Positions 11,138 through 21,371 of a DNA stretch of 64,000 bases are shown piece by piece. The notes under the pieces were generated by a model. It searched no databases, was not told the DNA's origin, and saw nothing but the letters and a program-made list of their open reading frames with translations. Every line of letters begins with the position of its first letter. The stretch's first letter is position 1. The translations under genes were made by a program, and so were the position numbers. Source of the DNA: Saccharum officinarum (taxonomy: Eukaryota > Streptophyta > Magnoliopsida > Poales > Poaceae); contig CM036159.1 in assembly GCA_020631735.1 (NCBI GenBank), positions 95,962,656-96,026,655 on the forward strand. The letters are read 5' to 3'.

Positions 11138-11813
11138 CTAGTAGTGCGGCCACATAGCAAACTGTGTAGCCCCTTCTCCACAGTACCCTCCCATTGTTGA
11201 TGGTGGAGGTGGCGGGGGTGGTGGCGGAGGCCCGTTGTTCTTGTGGTTAGGGCAGGTGCAATATGGATCATGGCATGGTCCGTCTTGTGAAACGGCACCA
11301 CTACTGGTATCGTCTGCTTCGTCGTCTTTGTAACCGTTGCTAACTTCCCTTTCTAGTTCGAAGATACGGTCTTGCAAGTAGTAGATGTACTGTGCGTGCG
11401 GATAGATTGGTCTAGGATCGACCCACCTAGTGAAGCCACAATTTTCTTTGGACTCTGAACACTGCATTTCAAAGATTTTAGTGAACATGCAAAATAATGG
11501 AGAAAAAAATTTGAGTAATAAATTTTAAAACCAATTACCTCTGCTCGCGGATATTTGAAGAATCGGCGACCTCCATCCAAACCCTCCATGAACATCTGCA
11601 CTAAGCAGTCCTCACCATGCCTACATTTTGGCCAATCTTCTTTCCGGTTATTATATCCTCGGAGTGGACACTCTTTGGTGAAATCTCTCTTGGTCTCGAT
11701 AGGAAAATGATACACTGGTTCATCAAAGTCTTCCAGACCCAGAGACCCCTCCCACACAATTGGAGTACCCTTAGTCCCCCCGTTCCCTTCCCTCTCGATG
11801 ACCCTCCAGACAT
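11138..11813 (-). pseudogene. Second GRF-type zinc-finger gene of the MULE (minus strand)
   Basis: Start ATG at 11813 (MSGGSSRGKGTG). A G-run at about 11777-11782 contains an indel that shifts the frame; after it the reading is WEGSLGLEDFDEPVYHFP, CPLRGY...WPKCRHGEDCLVQ, then GGRRFFKYPRAE. A GT-AG intron (11462-11538) joins in phase to CSESKENCGFTRWVDPRPIYPH, a possible coiled-coil (DRIFELEREV), a Cys cluster and a ten-proline run, ending FAMWPHY. The pattern C...C...GRRFFKxP...CGFTRW is a GRF-type finger, but the residue usually Cys after FFK is Tyr, so one zinc ligand is missing. A TATA-like stretch on the minus strand lies at 11873-11882. Function is unknown; it is possibly a nucleic-acid-binding accessory of the element. 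Confidence 0.75.
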
Positions 11814-11882
11814 TACTACTCGTTTATAACCAACTTCTGGTTTCAAGTGACTACCATTGTATGGAGGAAGGTGTATATATAA

Positions 11883-12400
11883 CTAGCAGTGGTGTTGAGA
11901 GCCGTTGTATTGTGGCTTTAATGCTCCTGAAAAGGCTAGATGCCATCCCTGAAAAGCCTATTTGAAAACTCATCTGTAAAGGCTAGATTCCTTGATCAAT
12001 CAATTCATCTGTAAAAGAGGATGTACGATAGGATAGTGACATGATAAATCACTGAAAAGGCTACTTGCTATCAGTGTACTGAAAAGGCTACTTGCTATCG
12101 CTGTACGATACGACTTGACATGTTGCAGGAAATTTTGGCAGAGTTTTCCCTGTTTTTGATTCAATCCAAACATAAATATCACAGTAACATATGTCATCAA
12201 CAATTATATATGACAATCACCTTAAACAATATAGATGAGTTTCCTCACATCGTGAGTGCCTGGAGTCTATAAACTCTATAGTAGTTCATACAATACATAA
12301 TAGCAGTCCATAATAATAGTCCATATAGTCCACAATTCGGCTACAGTCCCTCAATGTCTCCTAGACCTACCCTTGCCCTCGTGTCCAAGAGCGTGGGTGC
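11883..12400. other. MULE internal spacer
   Basis: AT-rich with short direct repeats: actgaaaaggctacttgctatc occurs twice near 12051-12100, and tgaaaaggct recurs upstream. No gene was seen. It could be the promoter side of the minus-strand GRF gene. Confidence 0.4.
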
Positions 12401-12599
12401 CTGGAGTGTAAGGGTCAGGTGGTCGACGTCGCCTGGTACCGACCTGCTGCGAAGGCTGAGTCCAGGGAGCATCGTCTAGCTGAGATGGTCCAATCTCCTC
12501 GTGGCCCTGGTCCTCGTCCTCGTGGTCGTCGTCGTCGTCCTCCTCGTCGTCGTCGTTGCAAACCCTTGCGACCCTGTAGGTTGGTGGCTAGACGAACCT

Positions 12600-13968
12600 A
12601 CGCCACCTCTGGGTGCAGAAGGCACGTGCACGTCCTACGTCGTGCCTGTCCTGCAACCACAGCGTGCAGCGATACGGCGTAGACGATGAGCCAGTCTCTG
12701 GTGCACAAAATCATGTCAACTGAATGTATTGAACGTGTTAGTAATCTAATATTTGCATATTTATAGATACTTACGTCAAGGAAGCTACGTGTGTCGTCGT
12801 CCCTCACCCTCGGACGAAAGCGTTCAATTTCTTTGACCGACATCCTGAGGGAGTTGCTCTACAACAAAGTTGTAAGTTGTAATTCATTTTTTATGCAAAT
12901 CGATATATAAAAGTAGAGCAAATGACATACCACTCTGTCCAAGATCGGTCCTGCTTCCACCTGGCGACCTACACGAGTAGAGTGGTCGTACGCCGTGTCC
13001 TCATCCTCGGACGACTCAATGTCAGCGTAGTCATCGTGTGTCCACTGTAGCTTAAGCCTCGGACGAGTCGCTTGGTGGTACCAAGCTTGGTACCGCCTGT
13101 ACTCTCTGTTTGTGTGCGGTTCGTCGTTGTCGTCCACGTTCTCATCGAACATCTCCCACTCTTCGATGTAGTCTCTGTGGTGATGGGCCCAATCAAAGAT
13201 TTTCCTGTTTTTCTTACGATCGAGCCTGCAAAACACGTATACTAGTTAGTCATCATGGTGTGACTATAACATGCATGTATGCCAAACTTAAAAATTTCGG
13301 CAGAGTTTCCTTTGTTTGTTGATACAAACCACACCTATATGCATTCCATAGACATACTAACATACCAATAATTATTTCATCCATCTTATTCGACATACAT
13401 GAAGTTGTAATTATATCCATGCAAATTCAGGAAAAATGTCCAACTACAAAGAATAGAACACTTACTTGTGTAAGTCAACACCGGTCGACACTGGAGATGG
13501 TGGACAACGCTGCCTTGCTCCAAACTGGCGTGCAACTCGATGTGGAAGGTGGTACTCGACAACATAGAAGCAGATAAGAGGGCACCTCACCCTATAGAGC
13601 TCGATGTCGCTGTCACACACGTTGCTCACCGCAAAAGGAAGTGCGGCCTCATCCGCGTACGGCTCCCAAGTCACCTGCAACGTGTCCAAACAAGAAGTTA
13701 GATAGCTTAATAAATAATTTCTTTCGAACCAACATGTATAATAATTTGTACTTACACTAGAGGCCATTAGCCTGTCTAGCTCGTCCGTGTACTCTTTGTA
13801 CACCCACTCCATCCTCGCGTGAGGAACTATCACCTGGTCCCACAGGTACGCCCACGTCGGCTGTAGACGTGCGTTATGCACTGGGAACCATTCGCGAGGA
13901 GGCAGCACCATGGGACGAGCAACTGGAAGCCGCGACCACATCCACAGCTGGAGTAGGTACGCACACAC
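12600..13968 (-). pseudogene. Plant mobile domain (PMD) region of the MULE
   Basis: Minus-strand exons carry the C-terminal half of a plant mobile domain (MAIN/MAIL-type, sometimes annotated as aminotransferase-like or phosphatase 7 long form). Blocks in order are LLQLWMWSRLPVARP, LPPREWFP, PTWAYLWDQV, YTDELDRL, then VTWEPY, RCPLICFYVVEYHLPHRVARQFG and LDRKKNRKIFDWAHHH, and an acidic tail. GT-AG introns are visible at 13675-13755, 13226-13465, 12859-12930 and 12720-12774; the first three join in phase. The N-terminal half of the domain is absent. PMD genes are known as companions of MULE and gypsy elements and as host silencing factors. It lies directly after the SWIM finger of the transposase and may be its fused tail or a separate truncated gene. 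Confidence 0.7.
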
Positions 13969-13984
13969 ACCTAGTGAGGCTGAT

Positions 13985-16648
13985 TGTGAAGACCGCCGAC
14001 ACGCCTCGCGTTCTACCGGGTATCTGATCCATAACCATCCTGTGCCTCGTCCTCTTTATAGAGCCCCGCTTGTCCCAACGGTAAGCTGAATCTGCAATGT
14101 ACGTTGGACCGTCGTATGGAGGCCATTCTCTCGGGTCCCGAAAAGGCACGAAGCGGGGCCTCCATGTTTGGACAAGCGTGTCGACACTGAACTCGCGAGG
14201 TATCCTAGCCTCAATATCATAGTTGCGATGCCTAGCAGCTGCTACAAGGTGAGAACATACAAAGTGATACTGCCTTGGTTTCCCACAAGTGCATGAGAAA
14301 TCTTGGAGGACTACCACATGAATCCTCGACTCTCGGACCTCACCATCAGATGTAGTACCATCGGTATGCTTCACCTCATATCTTCCTGTGGCATGGTCAA
14401 AACATGTGACCTCATGTGTGCGAGCCCTTTCCTTCGCCTTGTCTAGATGTGCATGTGGTGTGGGAGCCCAAATCTTACCTTCACTCTACAACTGCAATGC
14501 ATGTGCGTGCCGATCGTTGAACCAGGCAACAAGCTTGTAGAATGTGAATTGAACGATAGCGTTCACGTGCATACCACGAATCCCCAGCAGCAGCTTATTA
14601 AAAGACTCGGCCATGTTGCTGCACTGAAACTCGTACCTCCAGCCACCTGCGTCGTGAGCTCTTATCCATTTGTCCACATCTCTCATCAAACCTGTCAACC
14701 ATTCTCTACCTTCGGCATTAGATGCGGTTCTGACCTCCTCTAACTTCCTCCGGAAATTCCTATCCTCAAGCTGTCGAGCAGCCTCCTAGAAAAGATCAAA
14801 ATTATCCTACACACCATCCTTCCGGAGTAGATTCTCAGCAAGGTGTCGAGTACACCAACGATGGTGCAAAGGTGCATACCCCTCTATCTCCTCTCGCACA
14901 GCATTAAGTATGCCCTGGTGCCTATCTGATATGACGTCGACCTCCCTGTCAGGCCCAACCACATGTATCCGGACTAGCCTCAAGAACCATCCCCAGCTAT
15001 CATTATTCTCCCTCTCAACCAAAGAAAATGCCAAAGGAACAAGCTTGTTGTTTGCGTCACACGATATGGCTATGAGAAGTGTGCCACGGTATTTGCCAAT
15101 CAAGAATGTACCATCAATGGAGAAGACTGGACGGCAGTGCCTAAATGCCTCGACACACTGAGGGAAGCACCAGAAAGCACGGAAGAATATCTGTCTCCCA
15201 TCCTTCCATGCGTCTGGCCTAGGGATGTACTCATAATGCATGTCTGGATTCACTGCTTTAATTGCATTGAGAAGTACTAGAAGCTGCTCGTAGCCATCCT
15301 CCTAGTCCTCATATATCATCTTCCACGCCCGCTGCTTAGCCCTCCAGGCTTTGCCATAAGATATGTCATATCCTCCATACACCTCATTAACTATTTTGAT
15401 AATTGTCCTGACCTTCATGTTCGGCTCACCCTGTAATACTTTCATCAACCGCTTGGCAATGAGGGTAGATGTCAACTGTCGATGCTTCGTGCTGAGGTCA
15501 TGTGAAGAACAAGTGTGTGGCCTGACAACTTTTGTGATCTTCCACTTTCCGGAGACCTTTTGCTTCCTTGCACAAACCCTCCGTGGACAGCGTTCCTTGT
15601 CACAAACAACCGTGTAACGCCGCTCCACATGGGAATGCAGGACCTTGTACGGTCTCTTGCGTATCACTGCAAACGCCTGCAACCACCTCTTCAATGCAGG
15701 GAGGTCATTGAAAACCCTCCTCTTCTCTATCTCCATACTAGGACCAGCCTCTGGAGCTTCCTGCAGCTCATCTTCACGTCCTTCGGCACACGCCTGATCG
15801 AAATGAGTAAGATCAGTGAACTCATGAACCACAGGATCACGGCGGCCGGGGAAAATACGCCTCAGCATCTCAACGTCACTCTCCGTGAGCTCTCCAACGG
15901 GACGATCATCGTCAGAATCAACAGCCCTTGCGATCTCATATGGCTCTGAATCATTCATAATTTCAACACTATTGGAAGCACGGATTCCATCGTCAATCTG
16001 GACTTGGGCATCAGCAGGAGGAGCGCCCTCATTATCGGGAACGTCTACTACAACATAGCCACAAATAAGAGGAGATGATAAGAAAAGTGGATGAGAAGAA
16101 GAGACTTAAGCTACAAAGATAAAAACGATGCCTAATTAACACTTACTCGGATGATTCTGTGTCAAAGGGATCTCCTGAGGAGGATGTGCCACATCATTGG
16201 GGGCAGATTGCGCATCGGGAACGGTAGGCGGAACCTCAGCATCCACATCACGTTCCGGGACGGGAGGTTCAAAAAATGCCTGCTCACCCATTGGCGGGGA
16301 CAACCCAAGAGGGATGGGATCAACGAGCACACGATGCACAACCACGTCCAAACTTTGGAATTAGCTTTTCATAGCCGATCTCACATAGTTGTCCCACTGA
16401 TCTGCACACCCTATTGGGATCATCTTCCTTAGCATGTTGGGAGGAAAACCTAGGTGAAGTACACCCTCAACTATGATGCCATCATCTCCATAGCAATGTA
16501 CCTCCTCGCGAGCCCTTGCAGTCAACTCACTAAATGATGGCTTCTCATTGAATAGCACAGGCACACTTTGCATGTCAATAAACTCAACATATCCATAGCG
16601 ATCTCGTTCCACAGTTCCTCCATGATATATGCTCACTAGGTTGTCCAT
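13985..16648 (-). pseudogene. mudrA-like: MuDR-type MULE transposase with SWIM finger, interrupted
   Basis: Start ATG at 16648 (MDNLVSIYHGG). Exon 1 ends at 16147, and an intron at 16048-16146 joins in phase. Domains in order are: an N-terminal MuDR region (LKRWLQAFAVIRKRPYKVLHS, then CDKERCPRRVCARK); the MULE transposase core with catalytic Asp in FSIDGTFL, second Asp in VISDRHQG and probable Glu in NMAESFNKL; and a SWIM zinc finger (FSCTCGKPRQYHFVCSHLV). The enzyme normally cuts and rejoins DNA at the TIRs. In-frame stops occur at 16361-16363 (TAA), 15302-15304, 14807-14809, 14786-14788 and 14486-14488 (all TAG), with the same frame resuming after each. The gene reads inward from the right TIR, as in MuDR. 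Confidence 0.88.
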
Positions 16649-17339
16649 CTAGTTCCCAAACATAACGAAGCACAATTGCTTTACTACAATCTACACAAAA
16701 AGTAAATACAAAAATACTACTAACTACTAAGTATTCATAACTAATAACTACTACTAACAGCACAATACTACTAACTAACGATGTCAAGTAACTATCTCAG
16801 TAACTAACTATATAACTAACTAAATAACTAAGTAACTATATAAAGTATCCATCAATCTTAATCTATAATACACTAACTAACTAGCTTCATGACTAACTAA
16901 CGTACTATTATTAAGTAAGAACAACAAACTAGTTTATCTTGTGCAGAAGCGGAGATGCCGGCGCTTGAGATGCGAACGACGAGCGGCGGGCGGGCAGTGG
17001 CGGGCGCGCCCCCCGAGCCGAGGACGCGACCGCGGGGCCGGGGGCGTGGGCGGCCGGGCGAGCTGAGGCCGCGGCCGCGGGCGGCGGCGCGGCCACACGC
17101 GGGCGGTGGCGGGCGCGCGCGGCCGGCCGCGGCGCGGGCGCGGGGACGCGCGGTCGGGGGCGGGCGGGGCGGCGGGGCGGCGCGCGCGGGCGGCGCGAGC
17201 GGGCGGCGGCGCGCGCGTGCGGAGGCCGGGGCGCGCGGCCGGGGGCGGGCGGGCGGCCGGACGGCGGCGGTCGGGCGCGGCCGGGCGCGCGGGCGAAGAA
17301 GAAAGAGAGAAAAAGGGAAAAAAGAGAAGAGATTGCGTT
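16649..17339. other. MULE 5' leader: ACTA-rich and extremely GC-rich blocks
   Basis: 16690-16930 is rich in actaacta-type simple sequence. 16955-17300 is an extreme GC block made mostly of GCGGGCGG and related runs, unlike the rest of the element. Long ORFs on both strands here (Arg/Ala/Gly/Pro-rich) are what such composition gives by chance. It lies between the transposase start and the right TIR, so it may be leader, promoter or captured DNA. Confidence 0.6.
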
Positions 17340-17614
17340 TTTACTCGGAGCATGGCTCCAAGATCCATGGCTCTATGCGTGGCGCCAAGATCCATGGCGC
17401 CAAGGCATGGCACCAAGATCCATGGCGCCATGCTCTCTGCCACGTCACCGCCACGACGGCAGGGACATGACGCCAGTGACCCTAGCGCCATGCAGTTATA
17501 TCTTGGCGCCGACGACTATGACGCCAAGAGAAGGGTTCATTTTTTGAAATCTTTCCGCCAGGGGCATATTTGAGAGAATCTTTCGAAAAAGGGCTAAAAA
17601 AACAAAAAAGACGG
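17340..17614. repeat. Right terminal inverted repeat of the MULE
   Basis: Inverse of 9495-9770. It shares ttcgaaaaagggcta, gcatatttgagagaatc and a decayed GGCGCC series (four intact, several with one change). It ends AAAAAAGACGG and is followed by the GTCACTCGC duplication. Confidence 0.9.
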
Positions 17615-17639
17615 GTCACTCGCACGACCCATGAGCACC

Positions 17640-18720
17640 CACCCCACGCTGCATGCAGGACAATAAAAAAACTGACACCAGCATATATACAATGCTTTTG
17701 AAGTTAAAAAAGTTATACCTGCTAAACCAAGGGTGCAAATTAAAATCTGATTGCACCATCGTATTTCTTACAACAAACTCTTCAAAACAAGACCCCACAT
17801 GAATATATTTCGATAAAATTTTATTTATAGATATTTATCTGATGAAGATAAAACATTTTTATTGGTTAGCAAAATCTCTTGAGAACATCACAAAAAACAT
17901 CATAGAACATTACATGTATACTACGTGAACATCACAAAATAGATCATAGAACATCACATCTATAACACGTGAACATTAAAAAAAACATAGAACATCACAT
18001 ATATACTACATAAACATAAAAGAAAGCATCATAGAACATCACAGATATACTACGCGAAGATTACATAATACATCATAACAGTACTATATGAACATCACAA
18101 AATAAATCACAGAACATGACATTATATGTCACGTGAACATCGCAAAAAAACGTTATAGAACATCACATTTATCTATATGAAAATAAAAGGATAAACATGA
18201 AAAAATAATTATGTAAGGTAAAAAAATCTATAGAAAACATAAAGTCAAAAGAGATAAGGAAAAAAAGAAATAAAAACATAATTACGTGAACAACACATAA
18301 TAAAAATAGATCAAATAAAATAAATGAATAACTTAAATAAAGATGCACAAAAAAAGAAAATTGAAAAGAAAGAAAGAAAAATAAGAATGAAGAAACAAAT
18401 AAAACTTAAAAAGAAAAGAAAAAGGAAGAATAAATAGAAGAAAGGAAAGACAATAAAAAGAAATCAAAATAAAAAAAGAAAGATAAAAGCTAAAAATAAA
18501 TAAGAAAAGGAAAGAAAATAAAATAAGAATGAAAAACATAGAAAAAAAGAAAAAGGAAGAATAAATACAAGCAAGGAAATAAAACAATAAAAAGAAAAAT
18601 AAATAAAGAAATATAAAAAAAGAAATATAAATAAAAAACGAAGCGCGAAAAATAAAAAAAAGAAAGAAAGAGAAAAGAAAAGAAAAGGAAAAGAAAAAGG
18701 AAAAATAAAAAAGATCTAAC
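17640..18720. repeat. Low-complexity block: decayed foldback arm, diverged tandem repeat, purine tract
   Basis: 17640-17870 weakly matches the foldback arm (gcaaattaaaatctgattgcaccat, then cttcaaaacaagac). 17885-18190 is a diverged tandem repeat built on gaacatcacaaaa...catcatagaacatcacat, period roughly 55-65 bp. 18330-18715 is almost purely A and G on the plus strand. No coding signal was seen. Confidence 0.75.
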
Positions 18721-18908
18721 CTACGTGAGGTAGACCGCGAAAAGGAAAAGATCCTGCGCTCGCCTCCGATCCGAAACGGTTCCCCCGCTTTCCCGTGCTC
18801 GGCTCCCACCCGCGTACTGCTCTCACACTCCCCGCCAGTCTGCGCGGGAAACCCATCGTTGGGCGTCTCCCGTCCGAACGTTCAAACGGGAAGAATCGCC
18901 AGAGGTCA

Positions 18909-19782
18909 GACTACTCGCAGTGGTACTCTAAAACGATACTCTAAAGTCTTAGAGTATAAATATAGAGTAAAAACTGCTGCACCGGGTACTCTAAAACGAT
19001 ACTCTATATTTTCTCTCACTCTATATTTAGAGTGGTACATTGCTTACTCTATACTCTATAGTGGCGTGCCCCACTAGCTAAATAAAGAAAAAAATGCTAT
19101 AACTCACAAACAAAAAATCCAAATTAAATTTCGATTGCACCATTAAATTCGTCTCAATAAATCCTTCAAAACTAGATCACACATAGATATATTTAGATAA
19201 AGTGACAAATGGGTCCCACAGTGAATAGAGTGGATAGAGGATGATATAGAGGATGGATGGGTGCGGGAGAATTGAGTATAGAGGAGAGAATCTTGCTGAC
19301 TAGGACGTATAGAGGATGAATATAGAGGTCCATACCCGCACTCATGAACCTCTATATTCATCCTCTATACGTCCTAGTCAGCAAGATTCTCTCCTCTATA
19401 TTCAATTCTTCCACACTCATCCATCCTCTATATTATCCTCTATCCACTCTATCCACTATGGGATCCACTTGTCACTTTATCTAAATATATCCATGTGTGA
19501 TCTAGTTTTGAAGGATTTATTGAGACGAATTTAATGGTGAAATCGAAATTTAATTTGGATTTTTGGTATGTGAGTTATAACATTTTTTTTCCTTTGTTTA
19601 GCTAGTGGGGCCCGCCACTATAGAGTATAGAGTAACCACAGTATCACTCTAAATATAAAGTGAGAGAAAGGATATAGTATCGTTTTAGAGTACCCAGTGC
19701 AGCAGTTTTTACTCTATATTCATACTCTAAAGCTTTAGAGTATCGTTTTAGAGTACCCGCTGCGGGTAGAGTGCGGGTAGTC
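18909..19782. mobile_element. Foldback (long-TIR) element
   Basis: An 874-bp near-palindrome. The left arm from 18909 (gactactcgcag, gtactctaaaacgatactc, ctcacaaacaaaaaatcc) pairs along its length with the right arm that ends cgttttagagtaccc...gggtagtc. The centre, about 12 bp, is near 19340. A 3-bp duplication TCA flanks it (18906-18908 and 19783-19785). It has no ORF of its own, so it is a non-autonomous foldback/MITE. Confidence 0.85.
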
Positions 19783-19850
19783 TCAGGGGAGAGCTCACTG
19801 CGATGGCGGCGACAGTGACGTCAGGTGAGGCAATACATGTCCAGTACGGT
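19783..19850. repeat. Continuation of the left copy of duplicated segment A
   Basis: tcaggggagagctcactgcgatgg...gtgacgtcaggtgaggcaatacatgtccagtac matches 45359-45452. It resumes the homology broken at 8868 and so dates the intervening 10.9 kb as later insertions. Confidence 0.75.
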
Positions 19851-19874
19851 GTCGGAAAATGTCATTCCGTTTCA

Positions 19875-20160
19875 GGCCTTGTTTAGATACCTAAATTCAC
19901 CCTAAATTTCATTATGCAAAAAAGAGATTTTCCATCACATCAAAATGTCGGCAAATGTATGGAGTACTAAATGTAGATGAAATCATAAACTAATTACACA
20001 GTTTTGTTGTACTTTGCGAGACGAACATTTTGAGTCTAATTAATCAATTTTTGGACAATTTTTTGCACTAAAAAAATAAAAGTTGCTATAGTGTTCCGAC
20101 AGGAACACTGTAGCAACGGTGTCCGAATCGGGGCACCAATTCCGGCATCTAAACAAGGCC
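19875..20160. mobile_element. Tourist-type MITE
   Basis: TIRs ggccttgtttagat and atctaaacaaggcc with a 3-bp duplication TCA (19872-19874 and 20161-20163). The interior has the motif gagacgaacattttgagtctaattaatc shared by most MITEs in this window. PIF/Harbinger assignment rests on TIR and TSD length. Confidence 0.85.
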
Positions 20161-20340
20161 TCATTTTCAACATGCTGGTATGTTTCAGCTTCTGTCAGTC
20201 TCATGCCGGTACATATTTCTTGTCCAGAGACAAATGATAGCATTGGATAAAACTTCTCGTTTTATGGTGTCCTTGTCTTATCACAAAAATCATAATTTAT
20301 GGCCAGAGTTCCAATGATGGAAGGGAGGGGAACAAATTTA

Positions 20341-20585
20341 GGGCGAGTTCATATGGCAAAATTTTTAGGGAAAAAAAATCCTGTAGCACTTTCGGTGTTA
20401 TTTGACAAAATTTATTCAACCATGGACTAACTAGGCTTAAAAGATTCGTCTCAACATTTACAGACAAACTGTACAATTAATTATTTTTTTACCTACATTT
20501 AATGCTCCATGTATGTGTCTAAAGATTCGATGTGACAGGTACTGTGCAAAAAAAAAAAATTGGTCTTTTGGATCTAAACATGGCC
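20341..20585. mobile_element. Tourist-type MITE, degenerate left end
   Basis: Duplication TTA (20338-20340 and 20586-20588). The right end ggatctaaacatggcc is typical and the left end gggcgagttcatatgg is decayed. The interior ggactaactaggcttaaaagattcgtctc is the reverse orientation of the neighbouring MITE. Confidence 0.75.
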
Positions 20586-20974
20586 TTAGTGGGGTCCTAC
20601 TAAATCCCATCACTTAGCTGTGTCATTCTTTTTGGAGGCATGGAGATCTTGTATTGTTAGACTTTGATTTAATTTTTGCTCAATTTTTGTGTGTTATGCC
20701 GGAATATAGTGAGATACATGCCACCGAGCTTATCCTAGCACCGGAGACACACGTTCTGTTTGGGCTGAATTGCCATTGCATTTCCATGCGAGAGTGGGTG
20801 CCTACTTCTTTGTGATGCTGATTTTGTAGGTGCCAACCATTATACTGCATGGTTATAGCCTCTCCTTCTGCCTTGCTTCGCCACTGCTTAAAGCTTCTCT
20901 GCCGTGTTCCCATGTGGAGCTGACCTTCGTTCCCTCTGACAGCTTGCAGGCAGCAACACTACGCTGTTTCATTA

Positions 20975-21371
20975 GGGACCTCGTTTAGATTCCAGAGTTT
21001 GGCCACCAAATTTACTATGCAGAATTCATATTTCCCGTCACATCAAAATGCCGGCATATATATGGAGTACTAAATATAGATAAATAAAAAAACTAATTGC
21101 ACAATTTTGTTGTACTTTACGAGACGAACATTTTAAGCCTAATTAATTAATGTTTGGACAATTATTACAAAATAAAAACAAAATTACTATAGTGTGACGT
21201 GACACTTACTATGCAAAGTTTGGTTCCAAATTTTGGAATTAGATGCCTTCTAAATTTCAAATTTTTACCCTATCTCTCCATCACATCGAATCTTTGACAC
21301 GTGCATGAAGTACTAAATGTAGATAAAAAATAACTAATTGCATAGTTTAGTTGTAAATAACGAGACGAATC
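20975..21371. mobile_element. Two adjoining MITEs, the second cut by the gypsy LTR
   Basis: The first starts gggacctcgtttagat after TTA at 20972-20974 and runs to about 21240. The second starts near 21245 (ctaaatttcaaatttttaccc) and stops in mid-element at cgagacgaatc (21371), where the gypsy LTR begins. The missing second half is not found after the gypsy element at 36240. Confidence 0.7.

Larger units (their letters stand above)
9495..17614 (-). mobile_element. Complete Mutator-like element (MULE) with PMD and GRF genes
   Basis: An 8120-bp DNA transposon flanked by a perfect 9-bp target-site duplication GTCACTCGC (9486-9494 and 17615-17623), which is diagnostic of Mutator. Terminal inverted repeats of roughly 270 bp start CCGTCTTTTTT and end AAAAAAGACGG. 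Inside are a plus-strand GRF zinc-finger gene, a convergent minus-strand GRF gene, and on the minus strand a MuDR-type transposase, a SWIM finger and a plant-mobile-domain region. The TIRs and TSD are well preserved but every gene is interrupted, so this copy can move only if transposase is supplied in trans. Confidence 0.95.

Noticed and set aside
16934..17573. ORFs of 155-185 codons in the GC block of the MULE
   Set aside because: Composition artefact: Arg/Ala/Gly/Pro-rich in every frame and running into the TIR.
17885..18190. Possible CRISPR-like array
   Set aside because: Repeats are diverged, unequal in spacing and AT-rich in a eukaryotic transposon context; it is a decayed tandem repeat.
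18333..18809. 158-codon minus-strand ORF rich in Phe and Ser
   Set aside because: It is the translation of a purine tract and shows no real protein signal; the apparent transmembrane character is due to TTT/TTC codons.
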